NCBI GenBank assembly: GCA_020636325.1
Contig: JACJYC010000017.1
Span: 106,129-170,128, forward strand
DNA length: 64,000 nucleotides
Direction: 5' to 3'
Source: Lewinellaceae bacterium
GTDB lineage: Bacteria > Bacteroidota > Bacteroidia > Chitinophagales > Saprospiraceae
In this document: positions 53,615 through 61,216 of the stretch, piece after piece
Layout: every line of letters starts with the position of its first letter
Position numbering within the stretch: the first letter of the stretch is position 1
The notes under the pieces: model-generated
The model's input: the letters and a program-made list of their open reading frames with translations, nothing else
What the model was told of the DNA's origin: nothing
Database searches by the model: none
Made by a program: the position numbers and the translations under genes

Positions 53615-55564
53615 ATGAAAACCGTTTTTTCAACCCTGGCACTGCTCATCCTGCTCGGCGCTGTTGCCGCCTGGACAACCCCAAAAAACCGCTCTTTTAC
53701 GTTTTCAGGCAAAGTGACCGATGAAACGGGCAATGGCCTGATCGGCGCTACCGTTTTGGTAAAAGGCGATAAACTCGGGACGGTAACCGATGTGGAAGGC
53801 CATTTTACCCTGAACGCGCCGGACTCCTGTCTGACCTTGATCATCAACTACATCGGTTACTTCCAGAAAGAACTGGAAAATACCTGTGCAGGAGATGAAC
53901 TGGTCATTGCCATGGAACCTGCGGCCGTACTCGACGAGGTGGTCGTTACGGGATATGGGACGGAGAAACGATCGGAAGGCAGAACCGCCGGTATTGCCAG
54001 GAATGCTTCAAAAGCTCTGGCAAAAAGAGACAGGGCAGGAGCTTTTGATTATAACAGGCTGCCTCCTCCCCCGCCGCCACCGCCTCCCCCGCCGCCGGTT
54101 TACGAAATGGCCTATGTACGCACCTCCGATGTAAAAGCAAAGGGAGGCGCAGCCCCGGCAGACGGCGACATGGTCGCCTCATTTGCCGGCACGGCCGGTA
54201 CCCTCACCGCCGGAGAGGTGAACGATTATACCAAGTGGGACCTGTGGTCGGATGTATCGGGTGAAGACCTGGCCGAATGGCGCCAATTCTGGGGCGTTTA
54301 CCCGTCCGAACGCTATACCCTGCAATTGAGCACCCCTTCGGGCAGCCCGGCCGTCGATTATCCGGTCCGCCTGACGGATAACGCCGGAAATGTGATCTGG
54401 GAAACCCGCTCCGACAATACCGGCAAAGCCGAACTCTGGGCCGGCCTGTTCGATAAAGAAACCGGGCAGCGCGGCCGCCTCCAACTGATCGTGGAAACCC
54501 AAAACGGCCCAATGAAGGTCGACAACCCCAGCGATTTTCACCACGGCCTCAATTTCCTCCGCATTGACGACCCTTGTCAGAAAAACCAAATGATGGACAT
54601 CGCCTTTGTGGTGGATGCCACCGGCTCCATGCAGGACGAGATCGACTACCTGAAAGCCGAACTGAGCGATGTGATCAGCCGCGTCAGGGATACCCTCCCG
54701 GAAATGGAGATCAACCTGGGCAGCGTGTTTTACCGGGATGTCCGCGAGGAGTACGTTACCCGCAAGAGCGACTTTAGCCGCGATATCGAAAAGACGCTCG
54801 GCTTTATCAACGGCCAGCGGGCTGCCGGCGGCGGCGATAATCCGGAAGCGGTGGAAGCCGCGCTCAAGGTGGCCGTCGAGGAATTGGCCTGGCAACCCGA
54901 AGCAACCGCGCGCCTCCTTTTCCTGGTGCTGGATGCGCCGCCCCACCGCACCGACGAGATCCTCCAATCGCTGGAAAATACCACCCGGCTGGCGGCCCAA
55001 AAAGGCATCCGCATCATCCCGGTGGCTTGCAGCGGAACGGATAAGAGCACCGAATACCTGATGCGCTCCCTGGCGCTGGCCACCAACGGGACGTACACCT
55101 TCCTGACCAACGACAGCGGCATCGGCAATCCGCATATCGAGCCCACCACCGACAAATACGACGTGGAAAAACTGAACGCCCTGCTGGCGCGCGTCATCTA
55201 CAATTTCGGCTTCACGGCGGATTGTGAGACCTTCCTTACCCCGCAAGCCATCGCAGCCCGGGATACCGCCCGGTTCGATTACCCCGAGATCAAACCGGAT
55301 GACGAAACCATCGCCCAGTCAGATCCCGTCAGCTTGCGCATTTATCCCAATCCCACTTCCGGGCCGATCACCCTGGAGGTAAAAGGCGACGCCAAAGAGG
55401 CTTTCCTCGCCGATTTTTCCGGCAAGATCCTGGCGAAGATCCCGTTGGAAAATGCCAGAACCCAGCTGAACATCGGCCAATACCCCGCCGGGACGTATTT
55501 CCTGAAGCTGCTGCGGGGGAAGGAGGAAGGCGCCGGGGGGCGGGTGGTGTTGATTAGAGGGTGA
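53615..55564 (+). CDS. SusC-like N-terminus fused to a von Willebrand A domain, with type IX sorting tail
   Basis: From ATG 53615 the protein has 649 residues. After a signal peptide (VFSTLALLILLGAVAAWTTP) residues about 30-105 are a CarboxypepD_reg-like domain (FSGKVTDETGNGLIGATVLV, LGTVTDVEGHFTLNAPD). EVVVTGYGTEKR at 108-119 follows, exactly what precedes the plug in SusC/RagA receptors. No TonB barrel follows: instead there are 12 prolines at 150-161, an unassigned beta region, and a VWA domain from about 328 (DIAFVVDATGSMQDEIDYLK, with the metal site DATGS). It ends in a type IX sorting domain (LRIYPNPTSGPITLEV). It should be a surface protein for adhesion or sensing. Its stop codon starts a GGTGAGAG repeat. 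Confidence 0.85.
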   Translation: MKTVFSTLALLILLGAVAAWTTPKNRSFTFSGKVTDETGNGLIGATVLVKGDKLGTVTDVEGHFTLNAPDSCLTLIINYIGYFQKELENTCAGDELVIAMEPAAVLDEVVVTGYGTEKRSEGRTAGIARNASKALAKRDRAGAFDYNRLPPPPPPPPPPPPVYEMAYVRTSDVKAKGGAAPADGDMVASFAGTAGTLTAGEVNDYTKWDLWSDVSGEDLAEWRQFWGVYPSERYTLQLSTPSGSPAVDYPVRLTDNAGNVIWETRSDNTGKAELWAGLFDKETGQRGRLQLIVETQNGPMKVDNPSDFHHGLNFLRIDDPCQKNQMMDIAFVVDATGSMQDEIDYLKAELSDVISRVRDTLPEMEINLGSVFYRDVREEYVTRKSDFSRDIEKTLGFINGQRAAGGGDNPEAVEAALKVAVEELAWQPEATARLLFLVLDAPPHRTDEILQSLENTTRLAAQKGIRIIPVACSGTDKSTEYLMRSLALATNGTYTFLTNDSGIGNPHIEPTTDKYDVEKLNALLARVIYNFGFTADCETFLTPQAIAARDTARFDYPEIKPDDETIAQSDPVSLRIYPNPTSGPITLEVKGDAKEAFLADFSGKILAKIPLENARTQLNIGQYPAGTYFLKLLRGKEEGAGGRVVLIRG

Positions 55565-55598
55565 GAGAGGTGAGAGGGTGAGAGGGGTGAGAGGGTGA
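55561..55598 (+). repeat. (GGTGAGAG)n repeat at the 3' end of the VWA gene
   Basis: AGAGGG TGA GAGAGGTGAGAGGG: the TGA stop of the gene is the first TGA of four repeat units, in the sense direction as at the other loci. Confidence 0.85.
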
Positions 55599-55635
55599 TG
55601 CTTCGACTTCGCTCAGCACAGGGGGCCGCCCGCGG

Positions 55636-56175
55636 GACCGTTCAGCATTTTGTGCCTACCGGATTTTCAGCACGCGCAGCGTGATGAAAATTAAAACTTT
55701 GCGTCTTTGCGTCTTTGCGCGAAAACACTATTTTGAACAGTCCCGACCGTTCAGCATTTTGTGTCAACAGAATTTTCAGCACGGCAGCGTGTGAAAATTA
55801 AACTTGCGTCTTTGCGTCTTGGCGCGAAAACACTATTTTGAACAGTCCCGACCGTTCAGCATTTTGTGTCAACAGAATTTTCAGCACGCGCAGCGTGTTG
55901 AAAATCAAAACTTTGCGTCTTTGCGTCTTGGCGCGAAAACACTATTTTGAACAGTCCCGACCGTTCAGCATTTTGTGTCAACAGAATTTTTAGCACGCGC
56001 AGCGTGTTGAAAATTAAAGCTTTGCGTCTTTGCGTCTTTGCGCGAAAACACAATTTTGAACAGTCCCGACCGTTCAGCATTTTGTGTCAACAGAATTTTC
56101 AGCACGTGCAGCGTGATGAAAATTAAAACTTTGCGTCTTTGCGTCTTGGCGCGAAAACACTATTTTGAACAGTCT
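55636..56175. repeat. 109-bp tandem repeat, about five copies, each with a hairpin
   Basis: GAACAGTCCCGACCGTTCAG recurs at 55735, 55840, 55949 and 56058, with a partial at 56167; spacings are 105, 109, 109 and 109. Each unit has ATTTTCAGCACGC and GCGTGTTGAAAAT around GCA, a 13-bp-arm hairpin, and the phrase TTTGCGTCTTTGCGTC. A degenerate first copy starts near 55636. Together with the GGTGAGAG repeat it fills the 680-base gap before the STAND gene. Frames across it are artefacts. Confidence 0.9.
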
Positions 56176-56244
56176 CCACCAGACAGGCCAGAGCAGTACC
56201 AAATTCCGGACAGGTTTGCCTATATTTACGCAAAAACCCGTTCC

Positions 56245-58131
56245 ATGTCCGCCGAAACCCGCCTATTCCGGCAAAAACTCGCAAGCGAAGGCCTCAGCAG
56301 CAAGCTGTTTGAAGAGATACTGGCATGGGCTGAAGAGGCCCCCGTGGAACGGCTTTATTCGGATATAGCCGGATTGAGCGCAAGGTGGAACGCATTAGAA
56401 AATGATTTAAACAAGAACCTGGTTCCTTCGGACCATATGACCGTTAATAGGGACAAAATCCTGGATTCCTTACTTGGTTATCTGGAAGGACTGGATAGAC
56501 AGGTAGATAAACCACAATATACCTACCGCCTCGAAGCCCGCCCCCGTTGTTTCGGCCGCCCGGACCAGGTAGAGGAGTTGATCGGTTGCTGGCTGCAAAA
56601 CGGCCGGAAATTCATTCTCGGGCCCGGCGGCATGGGCAAAAGCAACCTCTGCCTGTTCAGCCTCCACGATGAGCGGGTCATTAGCCGTTTCGGCGACCGC
56701 CGGTATTTCATACGGTGCGACGGGGATGAATCCAGGGCAGCGGTTGTAGCTGAGCTGGCGGCTGCCCTGGGTATCACGATGAGCGCCAATGCCGAAAACG
56801 AGGTGTTGCACGAATTGTCTGCTGCGGAAACCGTACTGGTTCTGGATAATTTCGAAACGCCCTGGGGCAGGGATATCCTGCACTGTGAAGGTTTATTGCA
56901 GAATCTGGCGACCGTTCCCGGGCTTTCCCTGGCGGTGACCATTCGCGGGAATATGTTCCCGCCGCTGGGTTGGGAACAGCCTATGCACATCGAGCCTGTC
57001 AGCGATGCAACAGGTCGCGAGATCTTCTTGTCCATCGCCGGAGAACGCCACGCTTCAGACCCGACCTTGGATCAACTGCTGACCGAAATGGACGGGCACC
57101 CGCTGTCCATCAGCCTGCTGGCTTATCAGGCGCAGGCGGAAAATAACCTGAACCGGCTGTACCGGCGCTGGCAGAGCAAGCGGGCTGAACTGTTAAAAAG
57201 AGGGACCGGCGACCATAAAGACCTCAACCTGGCCGCTTCGATCAACCTTTCCGTAGAAAGTCCGGAGATGCAGCCTGAAGGGCTGGACCTGCTGAAAATT
57301 CTGGGGCAACTGCCCGATGGACTGGGTGAAAAGGATCTTTTAAATCTCTTTCCGGAAACTGGCGACGACGCAGCAGCCAATCTCGTGAGGCTAGGGCTGG
57401 TGATTGAAAGCCCCGGCCGGGTGCGGTTGTTGAATCCGGTACGGGAACATACCCGTGCCTGGCTTCCTCCTGGTGAGGAGCAAATGGACAAGCTCATGGC
57501 CTATTTTCTCCGGATGGCGAAAGAAATGGGGCCGAAAGCGGGTGCGGAAGGCGGGAGAGAAGCGATACTGGAGCTAAGTGTGAACTGGGGAAATATCCTG
57601 AACATGTTGGACATTGCCCTCGCGAAAGACCAACCTTTGGACGGCATAGATGCCGTTATTGCTTTGGCTGATTTTCAGGTCTTCTCCGGATTGCGGGATA
57701 CCGGACAATTGTCGCGGTCGGCCGGGATTGGAGAAAAAATTGGGGATGAAATCCGCCTGGCGAATTGCATCCTTAGTTTAGGGGACCTTTCGTATCGGGA
57801 ATCGGAAAACGAGGATGCGCGGGGTTATTATGAAAAGGCGTTGCCGATGTTTGAAAAGGTCGGGGACTTGTTGGGCCAGGCGAATTGCATCCGTAGTTTA
57901 GGGAATCTGGCCAGGGAAAAGAATGAGTTGGCCGCTGCCAAAAAATCATACCAGACATCGCTGGACATGTATCAGAAGATCCGGGCGGCTTATTCCATAG
58001 GCTGGGCTCATTTATCACTCAGTCAGGTCACCAAAGGCAAAGAACAAAAAGCCCACCGCGAAGCCGCCCGCCAAACCTGGGAAAAAGCCGGCTATCACCG
58101 CCTGATCAAGGAAAATCTTTCTGATGATTGA
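56245..58131 (+). CDS. STAND NTPase with EAD11-like N-terminus and TPR tail
   Basis: From ATG 56245 the protein has 628 residues. Residues about 1-85 are helical with LSARWNALENDLNKNLVPSD, then HMTVNRDKILDSLLGYLEGL. That is the pattern of effector-associated domain 11, an adaptor found on STAND proteins. The NTPase has FILGPGGMGKSNLCLFSLHD (Walker A), TVLVLDNFETPWG (Walker B), VTIRGNMFPPLGWEQ (sensor) and MDGHPLSISLLAYQAQAENN. TPR units follow from about 500 (ANCIRSLGNLAREKNELAAA). No effector enzyme is fused, so a separate partner would be recruited through the adaptor. The role is probably defence or signalling, by analogy. Two TPR units are near-identical in DNA, exactly 120 bp apart. Confidence 0.8.
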   Translation: MSAETRLFRQKLASEGLSSKLFEEILAWAEEAPVERLYSDIAGLSARWNALENDLNKNLVPSDHMTVNRDKILDSLLGYLEGLDRQVDKPQYTYRLEARPRCFGRPDQVEELIGCWLQNGRKFILGPGGMGKSNLCLFSLHDERVISRFGDRRYFIRCDGDESRAAVVAELAAALGITMSANAENEVLHELSAAETVLVLDNFETPWGRDILHCEGLLQNLATVPGLSLAVTIRGNMFPPLGWEQPMHIEPVSDATGREIFLSIAGERHASDPTLDQLLTEMDGHPLSISLLAYQAQAENNLNRLYRRWQSKRAELLKRGTGDHKDLNLAASINLSVESPEMQPEGLDLLKILGQLPDGLGEKDLLNLFPETGDDAAANLVRLGLVIESPGRVRLLNPVREHTRAWLPPGEEQMDKLMAYFLRMAKEMGPKAGAEGGREAILELSVNWGNILNMLDIALAKDQPLDGIDAVIALADFQVFSGLRDTGQLSRSAGIGEKIGDEIRLANCILSLGDLSYRESENEDARGYYEKALPMFEKVGDLLGQANCIRSLGNLAREKNELAAAKKSYQTSLDMYQKIRAAYSIGWAHLSLSQVTKGKEQKAHREAARQTWEKAGYHRLIKENLSDD

Positions 58132-58231
58132 ATAACCGGAAAACCTCACTTCCAACGACGCTTCAGCCTCCGGACATCGAAATCGGTCGGGCTCTCGCCT
58201 CCCATCCGACGAAGCCTCTGGCGAAGTCGGG

Positions 58232-58342
58232 CTCTCACACCTCTCACCCTCTCACCCTCTCACACCTCTCACACCTCTCACCCTCTCACACCTCTCACAC
58301 CTCTCACCCTCTCACCCCTCTCACCCCTCTCACTCTCTCTCC
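58232..58342 (-). repeat. (GGTGAGAG)n repeat at the 3' end of the CapA-type gene
   Basis: About twelve units of CTCTCACC or CTCTCACACC on the plus strand. In the sense of the CapA-type gene the last codons GTG GAG AGA GAG and the TGA stop already belong to the repeat. It fills most of the gap to the convergent STAND gene. Confidence 0.85.
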
Positions 58343-59505
58343 ACCTTCCCCTCCCCCGAGATCACCAACCCGGAATTCGGAAAATCCGCCTTGGTCAGTT
58401 CCTGGAGCGTCTTGATCGCCCGTTTCTGCGAATCGATCTTCGGGCCGTGGGTCTTTTGCTGGTAGATGGGCGTGATCTGACCTTCGGCGAATTGGCCGTC
58501 GGGTTTGATCTTGAGGGAAATGATGGGCGCGTATCCCGCCGGGCCGCTGAGGCTGAACCGGCCGTAGGTACAGAAATTGCCCATGCTGTAGATGATGAAC
58601 CGGTCCTTGTACAGCTCCATGGCGCGGGTGACGTGCGGGCCGTGGCCGAATACGATATCCGCGCCGGCGTCGATGACGGCGTGGGCAAAGGCGTGTACAT
58701 CGCCGCGGTTTTCGCCCACGAAGGTCTCGGTGCGCTTGGGCACGTGCTGGGCGTTGGAACCTTCAGCGCCGCCGTGGAAGGAAACGATAACGATATCCGA
58801 CAGGCCGGCGAGCTTTTCCACGATCCGCTTGGCATTGGCCAGATTGCGGATATCGCAGGTGCCGCTGTTGGGCGCGAAGGCGCAGAGGCCGTATTTCACC
58901 CCGTCCTTTTCAAAAACGGCGTATTCGTCGGTACCGGCCAGACCGGCGTAGAGGATGCCGGCTTCCTTAAGGTTGGCCTTGGTCTGTTTGCGGCCTTCCG
59001 GTCCGAAGTCGCCGGAGTGGTTATTGGCGATGCTGACCAGGTCGAAACCGGCATCCACGTAATTTTGAACGTATTTGGCAGGTGTGCGGAATACATAGCA
59101 CTTGCTCATGTCCCGGCAGGACTTGGGCGTACCGCCGCTGTCGAAAAGCGTGCCTTCCAGGTTGCCGAAGGTGACGTCGGCGTTTTTGAGGATCTCCCGG
59201 ACGTCGGCCAGCAGGTCTTTGCCGTCGTTGGCGGGCAGGTAGCCGGTATTGGGGTAATTGGTGCCCAGCATCATATCGCCGACCCCTACGATCGTATAGA
59301 AGGTATCCTGCGGAGGGGCGGGTTGTACCGCTGCGGTATCGGCAGGCGGCGCGGTTGCCGCCAGAGATGCCGTCAAGGTGTCTTGTTTATCGCCGGTATT
59401 GTGATCCGGTTTGCAAAAGGCCAGCAGGGTACACGCCAATGCGAGGGCCATAAAGAAAAAAAGACCTCCTTTGCGGAGGCCTTTGGTGTCATTTTTTTGC
59501 CACAT
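58330..59505 (-). CDS. CapA-type (PGA_cap) metallophosphatase-fold lipoprotein
   Basis: The 391-residue protein has a lipoprotein signal (KGGLFFFMALALACTLLAFC, lipobox LAFC), a Thr/Pro/Ala-rich linker, and a PGA_cap domain: YTIVGVGDMMLGTNYPNTGY, VTFGNLEGTLFDSGGTPKSC, FDLVSIANNHSGDFGPEGRK, VSFHGGAEGSNAQHVP and DIVFGHGPHVTRAMELYKDR. These are calcineurin-like metal sites. CapA takes part in poly-gamma-glutamate capsule formation, but such lone proteins may act on other polymers. The start is doubtful: the codons before the ATG at 59451 coincide with a terminator hairpin. The longer start is kept because it supplies the positive charges of the signal. Confidence 0.82.
   Translation of the reverse strand: MWQKNDTKGLRKGGLFFFMALALACTLLAFCKPDHNTGDKQDTLTASLAATAPPADTAAVQPAPPQDTFYTIVGVGDMMLGTNYPNTGYLPANDGKDLLADVREILKNADVTFGNLEGTLFDSGGTPKSCRDMSKCYVFRTPAKYVQNYVDAGFDLVSIANNHSGDFGPEGRKQTKANLKEAGILYAGLAGTDEYAVFEKDGVKYGLCAFAPNSGTCDIRNLANAKRIVEKLAGLSDIVIVSFHGGAEGSNAQHVPKRTETFVGENRGDVHAFAHAVIDAGADIVFGHGPHVTRAMELYKDRFIIYSMGNFCTYGRFSLSGPAGYAPIISLKIKPDGQFAEGQITPIYQQKTHGPKIDSQKRAIKTLQELTKADFPNSGLVISGEGKVERE
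59456..59484 (-). terminator. Rho-independent terminator after the M23 gene
   Basis: On the minus strand GGCCTCC, loop GCAAA, GGAGGTC, then TTTTTTT (59462-59456). It ends the M23 transcript 60 bases past its stop, yet lies inside the 5' end of the CapA-type frame if that starts at 59505. Confidence 0.8.
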
Positions 59506-59543
59506 GAAATGAGCTTTCTCTTAGCGCACCCCAACGGGGAGCA

Positions 59544-60524
59544 TTAGTCCATAGATTGATTTGCAGAAATTGCCGCTTTGCGCAGTTGTTCGTACTCGGC
59601 CGGCGTAAGACCGTCCGTGACATAATTGATCGGGTCAATCTTCTGGCCTTTGAAGATGACTTCGTAGTGGCAGTGCGGCGCTGTAGAAGTGCCTGAGCTG
59701 CCGACCAGACCGATGGATTGACCGCGTTTGACCTCCTGGCCTACCTTCACATCAATGCGGCTCATGTGTGCGTATAGCGTTTGATATCCGTAACCGTGGT
59801 CGATAATAACGTGGTTCCCGTATCCGTTGCCGCGGTCGGCTCTGATCACCTTGCCCTCGCCCGTAGCCTGGATCGGCGTTCCTGCGGGAGCGGTGAAGTC
59901 AATACCGGTGTGCATTTTGGGAACTTTGTAGATCGGGTGGATGCGCATGCCGAAACCGGAAAGCAGGTTAAGGCCGCGTGCGAGTTTGTCAATCCGGACC
60001 GGTTTGATGGAGGGCAGACTGGCCAGCATCGTCTCTTTTTCGTTGGCCATCCGGAGGATGGTGTCCAAAGAGTGAGACTGGATGTCCATTTGCCGGGATA
60101 GCTTGTCTACCCGTTCGTGCAAATCCGCCATTTTTTCTCCGGAGTATTCGTATTGACGCAGGTCCTGATATTTATCGTGACCGCCAACGCCGCCTTCCCA
60201 GATGCCTTCGCTGATGGGGTCCATCCCGAAAACCATGCGGTGGGCATAGGCATCGCGTTTTTGTATTTCCTGAAGAACCGTGCTGAGCTGTTCGAAGTTC
60301 TGGCTGAATCCATCGAGCTCAGATTGAAGCTGCTGGTTTTCGTTTCTAACGGATGCCAACTCGGGAGAGGGAAAATATTTGTGCGTGATCAGCATCAAAA
60401 CAAATCCCGTTACAACGGCGGCACACAAGAAGCCGAAAATTCTCAGGATAGTGGTACTTAGTGGTTCTACGACTTTTTCGTAGCGTAAGGTTTGCGTGTT
60501 GTAAATAAATTTCTCCTTTCTCAT
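59544..60524 (-). CDS. M23-family metallopeptidase with membrane anchor and coiled coil
   Basis: The 326-residue protein has a short basic start, one membrane helix (IFGFLCAAVVTGFVLMLITH) and a coiled coil from about 58 (VRNENQQLQSELDGFSQNFE). The C-terminal M23 (LytM) domain has MHTGIDFTAPAGTPIQATGE (H-x3-D), VIIDHGYGYQTLYAHMSRID and TAPHCHYEVIFKGQKIDPIN (H-x-H). All zinc ligands are present, so it should cut peptidoglycan cross-links. It is divergent from alaS, a neighbourhood I recall as common in Bacteroidota. A strong promoter lies at 60667-60697. Confidence 0.92.
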   Translation of the reverse strand: MRKEKFIYNTQTLRYEKVVEPLSTTILRIFGFLCAAVVTGFVLMLITHKYFPSPELASVRNENQQLQSELDGFSQNFEQLSTVLQEIQKRDAYAHRMVFGMDPISEGIWEGGVGGHDKYQDLRQYEYSGEKMADLHERVDKLSRQMDIQSHSLDTILRMANEKETMLASLPSIKPVRIDKLARGLNLLSGFGMRIHPIYKVPKMHTGIDFTAPAGTPIQATGEGKVIRADRGNGYGNHVIIDHGYGYQTLYAHMSRIDVKVGQEVKRGQSIGLVGSSGTSTAPHCHYEVIFKGQKIDPINYVTDGLTPAEYEQLRKAAISANQSMD

Positions 60525-60666
60525 GAGTGTTTATTTAGCCAACAATGGCTGTGCCTTCAGCGCTTTCACAACAAGGTAAAAGACTTTGTCAATAAGGGAG
60601 ACCGGACTGAAGGCCAGCTGTTTTCTCACTCCCTTCGGAGCGGGCGTTTATTCAGATGGCCGGTCC

Positions 60667-60697
60667 CAAAAGTAAAATACGCTGTTTGTATTACAAA
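60667..60697 (-). promoter_or_regulatory. Promoter of the M23 peptidase gene
   Basis: On the minus strand, TTTG (60694-60697), 19 bases, TACTTTTG (60667-60674), an exact fit to the Bacteroidota consensus. The leader would be about 135 bases. Confidence 0.75.
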
Positions 60698-60973
60698 ATT
60701 TTAAAATAAAAATTAGACCACTTTAACATCAAATGCGGAAAAAAGTGACTTTTTGTAATCAAATAAGTGAGATAGAAGCGGTTTGATTCCCAATTTGAAG
60801 TCAAAAATTAGCCTTCTGTTGCAAATATCCGGCAATTGAACGGTTTGTAGGTAATGCTTATTATAAATTAACATTCCATTGGCTATTCATTATTGTCTCG
60901 ATTTGATCAATTAAGCCAATCAATCCCCTCCTTCGCTGACGCCGTCTGCCGCAGGCGACTTTGTCGTCCGGAG

Positions 60974-61055
60974 GCTGAAAGCTTCGGCCACCGCGCGACG
61001 AAGCTTTCAGCGAAGGTGCCTGGCGGTGGAACCAATCGACCACGCCGCGGCGTGG
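60974..61055. repeat. Palindromic cassette upstream of alaS
   Basis: GCTGAAAGCTTCG (60974-60986) pairs exactly with CGAAGCTTTCAGC (60999-61011). CCACGCCGCGGCGTGG (61040-61055) is a perfect 16-bp palindrome. The phrase CTTCGCTGACGCC before them belongs to the same GC-rich mini-element style as 37881 and 52401. It appears inserted into the ATCAATC repeat tract, which lies on both sides. Confidence 0.6.
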
Positions 61056-61056
61056 C

Positions 61057-61167
61057 GAACCAATCGAACCAATCGAACCAATCCAATCAATCGAATCAAT
61101 CGAATCAATCGATTCAATCCAATCAATCGAATCAATCGAATCAATCCAATCATTCGATTCAATTTTT
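61057..61167 (+). repeat. (AATCAATCG)n repeat before alaS
   Basis: About twelve units of AATCAATCG, AATCGAACC or AATCCAATC, ending 50 bases before the ATG of alaS. It is the inverse of the repeat before fadA. In frame with alaS it reads NQSNQSNQS, which makes a misleading N-terminal extension. TATCTTCG at 61185-61192 may be the -7 box. Confidence 0.85.
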
Positions 61168-61216
61168 CGATTCAACATTTTTGTATCTTCGCCCCCCGTT
61201 ACAATCGAGTAAAAAA

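Noticed and set aside
55856..56080. Small minus-strand frame reading FRAKTQRRKA
   Set aside because: Product of the 109-bp repeat; such frames are a familiar annotation artefact.
55636..56175. Possible CRISPR array
   Set aside because: Units are 109 bp with no unique spacers and the whole unit repeats, so it is a plain tandem repeat. No cas gene is present.
61057..61167. Possible CRISPR or iteron-type origin
   Set aside because: Nine-base imperfect units without spacers, and no replication gene nearby.
60893..61216. N-terminal extension of alaS reading NQSNQSNQS
   Set aside because: It translates the AATCAATCG repeat and a palindromic cassette; the known enzyme starts at the MTAKEIRQQF region.
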